DNA of 64,000 bases from Flagellimonas yonaguniensis (GCF_029193885.1 NZ_JARFVB010000009.1:62001-126000), one strand, 5' to 3'. Numbered from the stretch's first letter, positions 18,613 through 27,105 are shown. A program made the numbers and translations. The notes: generated from the letters alone by a model not told the origin.

Positions 18613-18966
18613 TTAACCATCGGGGTGCATGAACTTTTGCTTGCCCAATAGTTCTTCCTCGGTTTCCTCGTGGTCTTCATCGGGAACACAACAATCAACC
18701 GGACAAACGGCCGCACATTGTGGTTCTTCGTGAAACCCTTTACATTCTGTACATTTATCCGGAACTATATAATAAAGTTCGTCGCTAACAGGTTCTTGAA
18801 CTTCATCTGCATTGACCTCTTTTCCGTTAGGTAAAACTACATCGCCGGTCAGTGAGGTTCCTTCGCTATATCTCCACTCATCCGCACCTTCATAAATTGC
18901 TGTGTTGGGGCATTCCGGCTCGCAAGCACCACAATTTATGCACTCATCTGTTATAATAATTGCCAT
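18613..18966 (-). CDS. 2[4Fe-4S] ferredoxin
   Basis: 117 residues, starting [20 protein letters not shown], the first CxxCxxCxxxCP cluster motif. The second cluster set is [13 protein letters not shown] followed by AAVCPVDCC, with the longer spacing of Alvin-type ferredoxins. Between them is an insertion of about 45 residues ([16 protein letters not shown] onward) and the tail is acidic and His-containing. It is a soluble low-potential electron carrier. It diverges from the acyl-CoA reductase gene, a pairing I recall as common in Flavobacteriia; the functional partner is unknown. Confidence 0.93.
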   Translation of the reverse strand: MAIIITDECINCGACEPECPNTAIYEGADEWRYSEGTSLTGDVVLPNGKEVNADEVQEPVSDELYYIVPDKCTECKGFHEEPQCAAVCPVDCCVPDEDHEETEEELLGKQKFMHPDG

Positions 18967-18980
18967 AATTTTCTTTTCCT

Positions 18981-19014
18981 TTTGGGCTGATTCCTATCAG
19001 CATGCTTACTTTTG
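18981..19014 (+). promoter_or_regulatory. promoter of the acyl-CoA reductase gene
   Basis: TTTG at 18981-18984 (-33) and TACTTTTG at 19007-19014 (-7, perfect TAnnTTTG) are separated by 22 bases. The start codon follows 37 bases later. Confidence 0.55.
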
Positions 19015-19051
19015 ACAAAAATAAACCCTAGTAAATTAGTGTACAAATTTA

Positions 19052-20092
19052 ATGGCACCAGATAGAAATACCATAGATGCTTTTGTTAAACTTGGAAAAT
19101 ACCTAACGGATTTTTGTGATAAATGTTATTCCAACGCTCCACAGGTTGATCAAGGTTTAAAGGAAATCATTGCGCGGGCAGGTCACCAAAACGGGTGGTT
19201 TACCGAGGACAACATTCTGTTTTCCTTACAACAATGGGGCGATTTGCTTACTGAGAAAAATATAAAGGACTGGTTGAGCAACTATTCATTTAATGAGAAT
19301 AGCGAACCAAAAACCATAGGCATCGTAATGGCGGGGAACATCCCATTGGTGGGCTTTCACGACTTTTTATCTGTGTTGCTATCAGGAAACAAAGTCTTGG
19401 CCAAGCTATCGTCCAATGATAAAGTGTTGCTACCATACATATCCAATTATTTAATTCGACAAGAGCCCTCACTATCGGATAAAATCGAATTCACAGAAGA
19501 CAAACTCGAGAATTTTGATGCGGTCATCGCTACAGGAAGCAACAACACCAGCCGCTATTTTGAATACTATTTTGGAAAGAAACCCAATATCATCAGAAAA
19601 AATAGAAATTCGGTTGCGGTGCTTATCGGAAATGAAACCGAGGAAGAGCTAAAAGCGCTCGGAGAGGATATTTTCAGGTATTACGGATTGGGTTGCCGAA
19701 ATGTGTCCAAAATCTATGTGCCTAAGGGTTATGATTTTGATTCCCTTTTTAATGCCTTGTTCCATTATCAGGACATTATCCATCAACATAAGTATGCCAA
19801 TAATTACGATTACAACAAGGCGGTTTATTTAATGAGTGAATTCAAAATCCTGGATAACGGCTTTTTGATTTTGAAAGAGGACGAGGCGCTCACCTCCCCT
19901 ATTTCTGCTTTGTTCTATTCGTATTATGACGATGAAACGAGCTTGAGAGAAAAGCTGCAGTATATGGAAGAACAAATTCAATGCGTGGTTTCCAATGCAG
20001 AAAGAGATATAAACTTCGGAGATACCCAAAAGCCAAGTTTAAGCGACTTTGCGGATGGAATCGACACCATGGAATTCCTATTGAAACTTTAA
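19052..20092 (+). CDS. LuxC-type acyl-CoA reductase
   Basis: 346 residues of the aldehyde dehydrogenase superfamily, acyl-CoA reductase branch. Motifs: TIGIVMAGNIPLVGFHDFLS, VIATGSNNTSRYFEYYFG, and a likely catalytic Cys in YYGLGCRNVSKIYVPKG. It would reduce an acyl-CoA (or acyl-ACP) to an aldehyde. No luciferase or LuxD/LuxE partner is nearby, so bioluminescence is not indicated; aldehyde use in lipid synthesis is one possibility. It is shorter than Vibrio LuxC (about 480 residues). serC follows after about 70 bases on the same strand. Confidence 0.88.
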   Translation: MAPDRNTIDAFVKLGKYLTDFCDKCYSNAPQVDQGLKEIIARAGHQNGWFTEDNILFSLQQWGDLLTEKNIKDWLSNYSFNENSEPKTIGIVMAGNIPLVGFHDFLSVLLSGNKVLAKLSSNDKVLLPYISNYLIRQEPSLSDKIEFTEDKLENFDAVIATGSNNTSRYFEYYFGKKPNIIRKNRNSVAVLIGNETEEELKALGEDIFRYYGLGCRNVSKIYVPKGYDFDSLFNALFHYQDIIHQHKYANNYDYNKAVYLMSEFKILDNGFLILKEDEALTSPISALFYSYYDDETSLREKLQYMEEQIQCVVSNAERDINFGDTQKPSLSDFADGIDTMEFLLKL

Positions 20093-20163
20093 GATAATCC
20101 TAACCTTTGGAACCGTTTATAGATCCAACAATTTTTTAGACCTTTACTCCTTAAACCTAGTCA

Positions 20164-21228
20164 ATGAAAAAGCACAATTTTAGCGCAGGTCCATGTATTT
20201 TACCTGCAGAGGTAATGTTAAAGGCTACCGAGGCCGTTCAGGAATTGGATGGTATCGGGCTTTCACTTATTGAAATCTCGCACCGCAGCAAAGAGTTTGT
20301 GGCCATTATGGAAAAGGCACGCTCCCTCGCCCTAGAACTTTTAGGGCTTGAAGGTAAAGGATATCAAGCCTTGTTCCTTCAAGGAGGGGCAAGTATGCAG
20401 TTTTTAATGACGGCTTTTAATCTATTGGACAAAAAAGCAGGTTATGTAAACACAGGAACCTGGAGCCAAAAAGCCATTAAGGAGGCCCGCTTGTTCGGCG
20501 ATATTATCGAAGTAGCCTCCTCCCAAGAAGATAATTTCAAGTATATCCCCAAAGGCTTTGATATTCCATCCGATTTGGATTATCTGCACCTTACCTCCAA
20601 CAATACCATTTACGGAACACAGTTCAAGGAATTCCCAAAAACCGATGTACCATTGGTGTGCGATATGAGCTCGGATATTTTTTCCAGACAAATGGACTTT
20701 TCCCAATTTGACCTGATTTATGCCGGTGCCCAAAAAAACATGGGACCAGCAGGGACTACACTTGTGGTGGTAAAAGAGGATATTTTGGGCAAGGTATCCC
20801 GTAAAATACCATCTATGATGGATTACTCGGTTCACGTAGCCAAAGACAGTATGTTTAACACCCCGCCCGTCTTTGCCGTGTATGTTTCCATGCTTACCAT
20901 GCAATGGTTGAAGGATTTGGGCGGAATTGCTGCCATTGAGGAAATCAATGAGCGTAAAGCCAATTTGATCTATTCCGAAATTGAGCTCAACCCTGTATTT
21001 TCAGGAATTGCAGCCAAGGAGGACCGCTCGATCATGAATGCCACATTCAATATAACTGATGATGAATTAAAGGATGTGTTTGATGAAATGTGCAAAGAAG
21101 CTGGAATAAACGGAATCAATGGGCACAGATCTGTTGGCGGTTATCGTGCATCAATGTACAATGCACTTCCTTTGGAAAGTGTTGGCGTGTTGGTGGACAT
21201 TATGAGTGAACTTGAAAAGAAAGGATAA
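20164..21228 (+). CDS. serC: phosphoserine aminotransferase
   Basis: 354 residues. It begins KKHNFSAGPCILPAEVM and has the PLP lysine motif YAGAQKNMGPAGTTLVVV. The C-terminal GINGHRSVGGYRASMYNA carries the phosphate-binding residues. SerC converts 3-phosphohydroxypyruvate and glutamate to phosphoserine; it also acts in pyridoxine synthesis. serA lies downstream on the same strand but is separated by a four-helix-bundle gene bracketed by inverted repeats. Confidence 0.96.
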   Translation: MKKHNFSAGPCILPAEVMLKATEAVQELDGIGLSLIEISHRSKEFVAIMEKARSLALELLGLEGKGYQALFLQGGASMQFLMTAFNLLDKKAGYVNTGTWSQKAIKEARLFGDIIEVASSQEDNFKYIPKGFDIPSDLDYLHLTSNNTIYGTQFKEFPKTDVPLVCDMSSDIFSRQMDFSQFDLIYAGAQKNMGPAGTTLVVVKEDILGKVSRKIPSMMDYSVHVAKDSMFNTPPVFAVYVSMLTMQWLKDLGGIAAIEEINERKANLIYSEIELNPVFSGIAAKEDRSIMNATFNITDDELKDVFDEMCKEAGINGINGHRSVGGYRASMYNALPLESVGVLVDIMSELEKKG

Positions 21229-21238
21229 CTTTATTCAA

Positions 21239-21608
21239 TTTTAAGTTCTAAATTTTGAATATTGATTGGAGAAAGAAGTTTTCAGTTCTCTTTACGTATC
21301 ATCAAGTTGGTAAAAGACTTGAAGGAAAATAATGAATATATTTTCGCAAATCAACTTTTACGTTCTTCTACGAGCATTGGAGCCAACGTAGCGGAAGCAG
21401 GAGCAGGACAATCAAAGAAAGATTTTATTTCGAAAATGGCAATCGCTTCGAAAGAAGCGAGAGAAACAAGATATTGGTTAAGATTGATAAAGGAAGCTAA
21501 TTTATCGCAATTGGAGCTGTCAGAATATCTTAATGAAATTGACCAAATCATTAAAATCGTGAAAACAAGTCAAAAAAGTATTTAGCACTCAAAATTTATA
21601 ATTTAACA
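21239..21608. repeat. imperfect inverted repeats bracketing the four-helix-bundle gene
   Basis: Left arm TTTTAAGTTCTAAATTTTGA (21239-21258) and right arm TCAAAATTTATAATTTAACA (21589-21608) are inverted copies matching at 17 of 20 positions. They sit immediately outside the four-helix-bundle gene and within the serC-serA gap, so the gene with its arms looks like a discrete cassette. AT richness weakens the case. Confidence 0.5.
21262..21585 (+). CDS. four-helix bundle protein (S23/IVP family)
   Basis: 107 residues. Family motifs are SFQFSLRIIKLVKDLKE, QLLRSSTSIGANVAEA, SKKDFISKMAIASKEARET and RYWLRLIKEAN, matching proteins first found in 23S rRNA intervening sequences and now known as stand-alone genes. 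The start is probably the TTG at 21262; the frame is closed by a TGA at 21256 and no ATG is available. The related Avd protein of diversity-generating retroelements binds nucleic acid, but no reverse transcriptase or variable repeat is seen here. The gene interrupts the serC-serA operon and lies between inverted repeats. Confidence 0.88.
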   Translation: MIGERSFQFSLRIIKLVKDLKENNEYIFANQLLRSSTSIGANVAEAGAGQSKKDFISKMAIASKEARETRYWLRLIKEANLSQLELSEYLNEIDQIIKIVKTSQKSI

Positions 21609-21611
21609 TTT

Positions 21612-22568
21612 ATGAAGGTAATATTGGCGAACGACGGAATTGCTCAAGAGGGAATCGATTTGCTTGAAAAAGAAGGCTTCGAAGTTAAAAATACCCGTGT
21701 TGCCGAAGAACAATTGGCAAACTATATCAACAAAAACAAAATTGAAGGATTATTGGTGCGTAGCGCAACCAAAGTCGATAAAAAACTTATTGATGCCTGT
21801 CCCGATTTAAAATTGATAGGAAGAGGCGGTGTCGGTTTGGACAATATTGACGTAAAATATGCCGAATCCAAAGGCATCAAGGTCTTCAACACGCCCGAAG
21901 CATCTTCGGAATCCGTAGCGGAATTGGTTTTTGCACACCTATTGAATGGTGTTCGGTTTTTGCATGATTCCAACAGAAATATGCCTTTGGAAGGTGATAG
22001 TCAATTCAAACAACTCAAAAAGAGTTACGCTGGTGGCATTGAACTTCGGGGAAAAACCTTGGGTATTGTAGGTTTTGGAAGAATAGGTCAAGCTACCGCA
22101 AAAATGGCGCTTGCATTGGGCATGGAAGTTATGTTCGCTGATCATCATACCAAAGAAGCGAGTTTGAACCTTTCTTTTTTTGACGGTCAATCCGTTGATT
22201 TTGCATTGAAAAGCAGCGAATTCAAAGAAGTTCTTGCAAATTCAGACTTTGTAAGTCTTCATGTGCCCGCACAAGACAAATATGTGATCGGCAAAAAAGA
22301 ACTTGGACTCATGAAGCCTGGTTCTGCAATAATCAACACTTCGCGAGGCGGTGTTTTGGATGAAGTCGCCCTCGTTGAAGCCTTGGACACCGATCATTTG
22401 GCCTTTGCTGGACTCGATGTGTATGAATCAGAGCCCAATCCCGAAATCAAAATATTGATGAACCCCAAGATTTCACTGAGCCCACATGTTGGAGGTTCCA
22501 CTGTTGAAGCACAGCAACGTATTGGTGTTGAATTGGCACAGAAAGTTATCAAATTGCTAAAACCATAG
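21612..22568 (+). CDS. serA: D-3-phosphoglycerate dehydrogenase
   Basis: 318 residues, a D-2-hydroxyacid dehydrogenase without the C-terminal ACT domain, as usual in Bacteroidota. The NAD loop is GIVGFGRIGQATAKMALALG; catalytic residues are seen in IINTSRGGVLDEVAL (Arg), LDVYESEPNP (Glu) and LSPHVGGSTVEAQQR (His). It oxidises 3-phosphoglycerate to 3-phosphohydroxypyruvate, the first step of serine synthesis, feeding SerC. Without an ACT domain, direct serine feedback is not expected. Position next to serC supports SerA over other hydroxyacid dehydrogenases. Confidence 0.92.
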   Translation: MKVILANDGIAQEGIDLLEKEGFEVKNTRVAEEQLANYINKNKIEGLLVRSATKVDKKLIDACPDLKLIGRGGVGLDNIDVKYAESKGIKVFNTPEASSESVAELVFAHLLNGVRFLHDSNRNMPLEGDSQFKQLKKSYAGGIELRGKTLGIVGFGRIGQATAKMALALGMEVMFADHHTKEASLNLSFFDGQSVDFALKSSEFKEVLANSDFVSLHVPAQDKYVIGKKELGLMKPGSAIINTSRGGVLDEVALVEALDTDHLAFAGLDVYESEPNPEIKILMNPKISLSPHVGGSTVEAQQRIGVELAQKVIKLLKP

Positions 22569-22641
22569 GTTTTTTAAGCCCGATTACCCTTTGAAAACCG
22601 ACTTTTTTGTACATTGTCGCTTTAACCTTAACACTAACACA

Positions 22642-23280
22642 ATGTCAGGATTATTGGATTTGATCAACAGCCCCATGGGCAAACAGTTGGTCAGCGGAGT
22701 TGCTGGGCAAACCGGACAACCCGAAAATAAAACAGCAGAAGTTTTGAGCATGGCCATGCCCCTATTAATGGGCGCCATGAAAAAGAATGCATCCACCCCT
22801 GGGGGAGCGCAAGGATTAATGAACGCCCTATCCTCCAAACACGATGGTGGTATTTTGGATGATTTGGGTGGATTTTTTGGTGGTGGCGTGGACCAGAATG
22901 TTATGGACGACGGAGCAGGCATTCTTGGTCACGTTTTTGGTTCCAAACAACCTCAGGTTGAAAATGCCCTTAGCACCAAATCAGGAATCGATGCAGGTTC
23001 CATATCACAAATTTTGAAAATCGCTGCACCAATCCTTTTGGGATATTTGGGCAAACAGACGAGACAGCAAAATGTGAGCAGTCCTGACGGCCTTAATGGT
23101 TTGTTGGGCGGATTGATGGGTGGCAACAAAACAGCGGCCAAACAACAATCTTTGATCGAGACCTTTCTGGATAGTGATGGCGATGGTAGTGTCATTGATG
23201 ATTTGGCCGGGATTGCCCTTGGGGGTAGTCAGAAAAAAAGTGGCCTTGGCGGAATACTGGGGGGACTTTTTGGAAAGTAA
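22642..23280 (+). CDS. DUF937-family protein
   Basis: 212 residues from ATG 22642; a longer in-frame start at 22591 adds an unlikely N-terminus. It is Gly-rich with alternating helix segments: SGLLDLINSPMGKQLVSGVA, then GILDDLGGFFGGGVDQNVMDDG and ILGHVFGSKQPQVENALSTK. It ends with SDGDGSVIDDLAGIALGG and GLGGILGGLFGK. This pattern is the DUF937 family, whose function is unknown. DSDGDGSVIDDL resembles a calcium loop, though without the final Glu at position 12. Confidence 0.88.
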   Translation: MSGLLDLINSPMGKQLVSGVAGQTGQPENKTAEVLSMAMPLLMGAMKKNASTPGGAQGLMNALSSKHDGGILDDLGGFFGGGVDQNVMDDGAGILGHVFGSKQPQVENALSTKSGIDAGSISQILKIAAPILLGYLGKQTRQQNVSSPDGLNGLLGGLMGGNKTAAKQQSLIETFLDSDGDGSVIDDLAGIALGGSQKKSGLGGILGGLFGK

Positions 23281-23308
23281 GAACATCTGCTTAACGATAT
23301 TTAACAGG

Positions 23309-23337
23309 GCCGCTTGAGTTTTCAAGCGGCTTTTTTT
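23309..23337 (+). terminator. terminator after DUF937 gene
   Basis: GCCGCTTGA (23309-23317) and TCAAGCGGC (23322-23330) pair perfectly over nine bases with a four-base loop, followed by seven T. Confidence 0.92.
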
Positions 23338-23350
23338 GTATTTTAAGATT

Positions 23351-23809
23351 ATGAAAAGGAAAAATATAAGCCTATTACTGTTTGGTCTGATGCTTTGTAT
23401 CGGACTGGTTTCCTGTACCTCGCAAAAATCAACCTTGGATGTTACCAGTGAGGAGAAAGCCCTTTTTGATTCCGATGATGAAGAGCCTGTTGAAATAGCC
23501 GATGACGAAACCGAATACGAGATCATCATCATAGAACCGGGTTTCAACACGTGGTTAAATTCCATAGCCCGTCCAGAAGGATACTACTCACAATCATTTT
23601 TGGAGAGTAGGAATGCCATAATGGTTACGACTTGGAACCAGAGAGCAATGCAACCGCTCAGATGGAATCCCAACCTGTACGAAATGCAAATCAATTACGA
23701 TCCGAGCATAGATTATGGGTATGAGGTCAATTACAAACTTTACAATTACTTCATTTATTTTCAAAGAAAATATAATCAACGGTTAGGTCCTTTTCTTCCA
23801 AGAATTTAA
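23351..23809 (+). CDS. lipoprotein of the DUF6146 type
   Basis: 152 residues from ATG 23351. A lipoprotein signal (LLLFGLMLCIGLVSCTSQK, lipobox Cys about residue 22) is followed by an acidic linker (FDSDDEEPVEIADDETEYE). A conserved core follows: IIIEPGFNTWLNSIARPEGYYS, WNQRAMQPLRWNPNLYEMQINY and YNYFIYFQRKYNQRLGPFLPRI. From memory this matches the Flavobacteriia family DUF6146, which often precedes a DUF6787 gene, as here. Function unknown; probably periplasmic or outer-membrane anchored. Confidence 0.78.
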   Translation: MKRKNISLLLFGLMLCIGLVSCTSQKSTLDVTSEEKALFDSDDEEPVEIADDETEYEIIIIEPGFNTWLNSIARPEGYYSQSFLESRNAIMVTTWNQRAMQPLRWNPNLYEMQINYDPSIDYGYEVNYKLYNYFIYFQRKYNQRLGPFLPRI

Positions 23810-23840
23810 AGTATTATTTTTGCCATCAATCAATTGAGGC

Positions 23841-24356
23841 ATGCAAAAATTAAAACAACGTTGGGAAATCCAAAAGAACTGGCAAATTCTTTTTCCACTT
23901 TTGGGTGCTGCATTAACGCTTTTGACTTCTTATTTTATTGTCCAAGGCTTCGTCCATTCATTCGGATTCAATGGTTATGCCTATGATTGGCTCATTCTTA
24001 TTGTTGTCACTCCCATACTCTATTTTGGTTTGGTAAAATTTTTTCTTTGGTGTTTTAAAAAGGTGGAGAATAAATGGAAAGTAGATTATAAATGGGAAAT
24101 GATCGCCATTTTCATCGTTTTCGCACTGACGGGAAGTGCTGCAGGAAAATTGGCTGGTCCATTGGTGCATTGGATTGGATTGGACAATGAAAATGTACAC
24201 GGAGCAGTATACTGGACACTACGTATTCTTCTTATTTTTCCTATTTATCAAATCCTTCTTGTTGGTATCGGCTGGTTGTTCGGCCAGTATCAATTCTTCT
24301 GGAATTTTGAAAAAAAGATGCTGAAACGTATGGGTTTAGGGGTATTCCTTAAATAG
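23841..24356 (+). CDS. DUF6787-like membrane protein with duplicated half
   Basis: 171 residues. The C-terminal half matches what I recall of DUF6787: FVFALTGSAAGKLAGPLVHW, RILLIFPIYQILLVGIGWLFG and QYQFFWNFEKKMLKRMGLG. The N-terminal half (KLKQRWEIQKNWQILFPLL and the next 60 residues) has the same layout of Trp-led helix, second helix and aromatic helix. The protein is therefore about 70 residues longer than usual and looks like an internal duplication. About five membrane segments. It lies about 30 bases after the DUF6146-like gene. Function unknown. Confidence 0.75.
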   Translation: MQKLKQRWEIQKNWQILFPLLGAALTLLTSYFIVQGFVHSFGFNGYAYDWLILIVVTPILYFGLVKFFLWCFKKVENKWKVDYKWEMIAIFIVFALTGSAAGKLAGPLVHWIGLDNENVHGAVYWTLRILLIFPIYQILLVGIGWLFGQYQFFWNFEKKMLKRMGLGVFLK

Positions 24357-24357
24357 T

Positions 24358-24372
24358 TTAAGGTTTCCTTAA
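24358..24372. promoter_or_regulatory. inverted repeat TTAAGG-TTT-CCTTAA upstream of the metal-uptake pair
   Basis: A perfect 6-bp inverted repeat with a three-base spacer begins one base after the preceding stop codon and about 40 bases before the small His-rich gene. There is no T run, so it is more likely a protein-binding site than a terminator; a metal-responsive repressor is one candidate (inference). Confidence 0.3.
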
Positions 24373-24410
24373 CACAAAAAGAGTGGCAACCTTGGTTATT
24401 TTACGTAATT

Positions 24411-24749
24411 ATGATTACCAACCTCCACAAGTGTATATTCATATTGGGTTTCCTACTGATGGTGGTGGTCATATTAGCTCCTTCTATTATAAAACTAGGG
24501 CACGCTTTGTATAAGCATAATCAAGAAGCACAGTGTATTACCAATGGTGTAAATCATGTTCACCATGGCAGATTGAATAGTGATTTCCATGATTTTACCC
24601 TGGCCAATAAGGTGCTCTTCAACTCATCATTTACCTACTTTCCTGTCGAAATACCGGAAATAAGGTACACGACATCAGTCTACACCTTCATTTACAAGCC
24701 CAAAGAGGTTTCTTTCCGGGATTTACGTGCACCCCCGTCAGTTTCATAA
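24411..24749 (+). CDS. small His-rich membrane protein preceding TonB receptor
   Basis: 112 residues. One N-terminal membrane segment (CIFILGFLLMVVVILAPSIIKL) is followed by a His-rich stretch: LGHALYKHNQEAQC, NGVNHVHHGRLNSDFHDF. It ends FRDLRAPPSVS. Small proteins with a membrane segment, His and Cys residues and an LRxPP-type C-terminus occur beside TonB receptors in Bacteroidota; I recall no assigned function. Forty-two bases separate it from the receptor start, suggesting one operon. A periplasmic metal-binding or metal-sensing partner is a reasonable inference. Confidence 0.7.
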   Translation: MITNLHKCIFILGFLLMVVVILAPSIIKLGHALYKHNQEAQCITNGVNHVHHGRLNSDFHDFTLANKVLFNSSFTYFPVEIPEIRYTTSVYTFIYKPKEVSFRDLRAPPSVS

Positions 24750-24791
24750 TGATTGCCGATCGATTTAAGTTTTTACCTTTTATTTTTTACA

Positions 24792-27077
24792 ATGAAACAA
24801 TTTTATATTTCAATGCTTCTGGCATTGACGTCTATTTATACCTTTTCACAAAATACACTTTCAGGAAACATTTCCGATGTTGAAACTGGCGAGCCTCTAG
24901 AACAGGTCTCGGTATATATTCCGCAATTGGAAAACGGAACCGTAACCGATTTGAATGGAAATTTTTCCTTGAGGAACTTACCTGAGGGAAATTATAAACT
25001 GGTTATTTCCTATATCGGGTTTGAGACCTACTCCACTTCCATAGAAATCAATGCGGGAAGCAATCAATTTGATTACCAAATGGCCCCATCAGCTATAGAA
25101 ATGGACGAAGTGGTCCTTTCCACTCCATTCCACAAACTACAACGCGAAAATGTGATGAAGGTGGAGCAAAAATCCATGGAAGAACTTAAGCAACAAGGAG
25201 GGATAACACTATCCGAAGGAATTACGAACATCCCCGGGGTTTCCTCCGTTTCAACAGGTGTTGGAATCGGAAAGCCCGTTATCCGAGGATTGAGTTTTAA
25301 CCGTGTCTTGGTCTACACGCAAGGTGTTCGCCTTGAAAACCAACAGTATGGTGGCGAACATGGTTTAGGCGTCAACGATGCTGGTGTGTCCAGTGTAGAG
25401 GTGATCAAGGGACCTGCATCTTTGCTTTATGGTTCCGATGCATTAGGTGGGGTACTCTATTTAAATCCTGAGAGGTTTGAAAACTCAGGAGAAACATCGG
25501 GCGATGTGAATATGAGATATTTCACAAATACTCTGGGTTATAATGCTAATGCTGGATTTAAGACTTCTGGAGATAAATTGAAGTTTTTGGTTCGTGGCGC
25601 CTACGCTTCCAATGCAGATTACGAAACTGGGGATGGAACCAGTGTTACCAATTCCAGATTTAAGGAGGCTGACCTAAAAACGGGACTTGCCTATCAAGCC
25701 TCAACGTTTAAAACGGAACTCCGCTACAACTATAATACTTCGGATTTGGGTATTCCCGAAGAAATAGGGGTTCAGAACAACGACCGTGACCCCTTGATGC
25801 CCTATCAAGAGTTATCCACTCATATTTTGAGCTCCAAAAACAATTTCTTTTTCAAAAAATCGAGCCTAGAGGCCACTTTCGGTTATACGGTCAACAATAG
25901 AAAAGAGTTTGAGGAACATCATCATGAGGAAGAGCACGAACACGAAGAAGGTGAAGAACATGATGATGAAGAGGAAGAGCATGAGGAAGAAGGTCACGAA
26001 GGCGCCGCACTGGACATGCGTTTGAGCACGTTCAATTACAATATTCAGTTCAACCCACAATGGGGTAGAATGACGACCATTTTCGGGGTTCAAGGAATGC
26101 ATCAAACCAATGAAAACTTTGGGGAAGAAGTATTGGTGCCCAATGCCACAACCAACGATTTTGGGGTTTTGGCCACCTCACACATCCATTTCAATAATAG
26201 TGACCTTCAAATTGGATTGCGATATGACCTTAGATCCATCAATGGCGAAGCAAGTGGAATCGAAGGGGATGAGGAATATATCCCAGCTTTGGACAAAGAT
26301 TTCAACAGCTTCAATGCTGCCATGGGGTATCGTATGGATTTAACCCAAAATATTGTAGGCCGATTGAACTTGGCCACTGGATTCAGGGCTCCGAACTTAT
26401 CTGAATTATCATCCAATGGATTGCACAGTGGGGCCAACCGTGTGGAAATCGGGAACCCGGACTTGGATAGCGAGCAAAACTTTCAGGTTGATTTGGCTTT
26501 GGAATATGGAAACAAACATCTTGAAGCTTATATCAACTCGTTCTACAATATTGTAAACGACTACATTTATTTGGAGCCGACCGGAGAATTTAGGGAAATG
26601 GATCCGATTTATGATTTCCAGCAGCAAAATGCGATTTTGTATGGTGGTGAATTTGGGTTCCATTTGCACCCCCACCCTATTGATTGGCTGCACTTGGAAA
26701 GTAGTTATGACATTGTTTTTGGTAAATTGGAAGATAATTCCAATTTACCCCTGATTCCTGCCAATCGCTGGACAAATACGTTCAGAGTGGAATGGAAAAA
26801 AAGAAATCAGGACTACAAATGCTATGCATTCGTAACGCTTCAAACACATTTTGACCAGAACAAAGTGGCTGATTTTGAAACACCAACTGGTCGATATAAC
26901 CTATTTAATGTTGGTGTTGGCGGTGACATGAAAATCTTCAATCAAAAGGTGGGATATTCCATTACAGGAAACAATCTTTTTGACAAGAACTATATCTCAC
27001 ACCTTTCTAGATTAAAGGCGGATGGCATAGCCAATATCGGAAGGAATATTTCTTTCAATTTGAATGTGCCGTTGTAA
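24792..27077 (+). CDS. TonB-dependent outer-membrane receptor with His/Glu-rich loop
   Basis: 761 residues from ATG 24792. Signal peptide (FYISMLLALTSIYTFSQ), then a carboxypeptidase-like beta-sandwich (GNISDVETGEPLEQVSVYIP), a plug domain (GGITLSEGITNIPGVSSVS, VIKGPASLLYGSDALGGVLY) and a 22-strand-type barrel ending FNLNVPL. An extracellular-type loop near residues 375-410 is extremely rich in His and Glu/Asp (EEHHHEEEHEHEEGEEHDDE and on). This resembles the metal-binding loops of ZnuD-type zinc receptors. Zinc or copper uptake is therefore the best guess, supported by the small His-rich neighbour. It is shorter than SusC polysaccharide receptors. Confidence 0.92.
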   Translation: MKQFYISMLLALTSIYTFSQNTLSGNISDVETGEPLEQVSVYIPQLENGTVTDLNGNFSLRNLPEGNYKLVISYIGFETYSTSIEINAGSNQFDYQMAPSAIEMDEVVLSTPFHKLQRENVMKVEQKSMEELKQQGGITLSEGITNIPGVSSVSTGVGIGKPVIRGLSFNRVLVYTQGVRLENQQYGGEHGLGVNDAGVSSVEVIKGPASLLYGSDALGGVLYLNPERFENSGETSGDVNMRYFTNTLGYNANAGFKTSGDKLKFLVRGAYASNADYETGDGTSVTNSRFKEADLKTGLAYQASTFKTELRYNYNTSDLGIPEEIGVQNNDRDPLMPYQELSTHILSSKNNFFFKKSSLEATFGYTVNNRKEFEEHHHEEEHEHEEGEEHDDEEEEHEEEGHEGAALDMRLSTFNYNIQFNPQWGRMTTIFGVQGMHQTNENFGEEVLVPNATTNDFGVLATSHIHFNNSDLQIGLRYDLRSINGEASGIEGDEEYIPALDKDFNSFNAAMGYRMDLTQNIVGRLNLATGFRAPNLSELSSNGLHSGANRVEIGNPDLDSEQNFQVDLALEYGNKHLEAYINSFYNIVNDYIYLEPTGEFREMDPIYDFQQQNAILYGGEFGFHLHPHPIDWLHLESSYDIVFGKLEDNSNLPLIPANRWTNTFRVEWKKRNQDYKCYAFVTLQTHFDQNKVADFETPTGRYNLFNVGVGGDMKIFNQKVGYSITGNNLFDKNYISHLSRLKADGIANIGRNISFNLNVPL

Positions 27078-27105
27078 CGAACAGAAAATTCATCAATATA
27101 AAATC

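Noticed and set aside
19052..20092. Bioluminescence (lux) operon
   Set aside because: Only a LuxC-type reductase is present; no luciferase, LuxD or LuxE genes are found around it.
21262..21585. Diversity-generating retroelement accessory gene (Avd)
   Set aside because: The four-helix bundle resembles Avd, but no reverse transcriptase or template/variable repeat pair lies nearby.
25866..26105. Hydrophobic minus-strand frame opposite the His-rich receptor loop
   Set aside because: It is the antisense of the GAA/CAT/GAG-rich loop codons and has no independent support.
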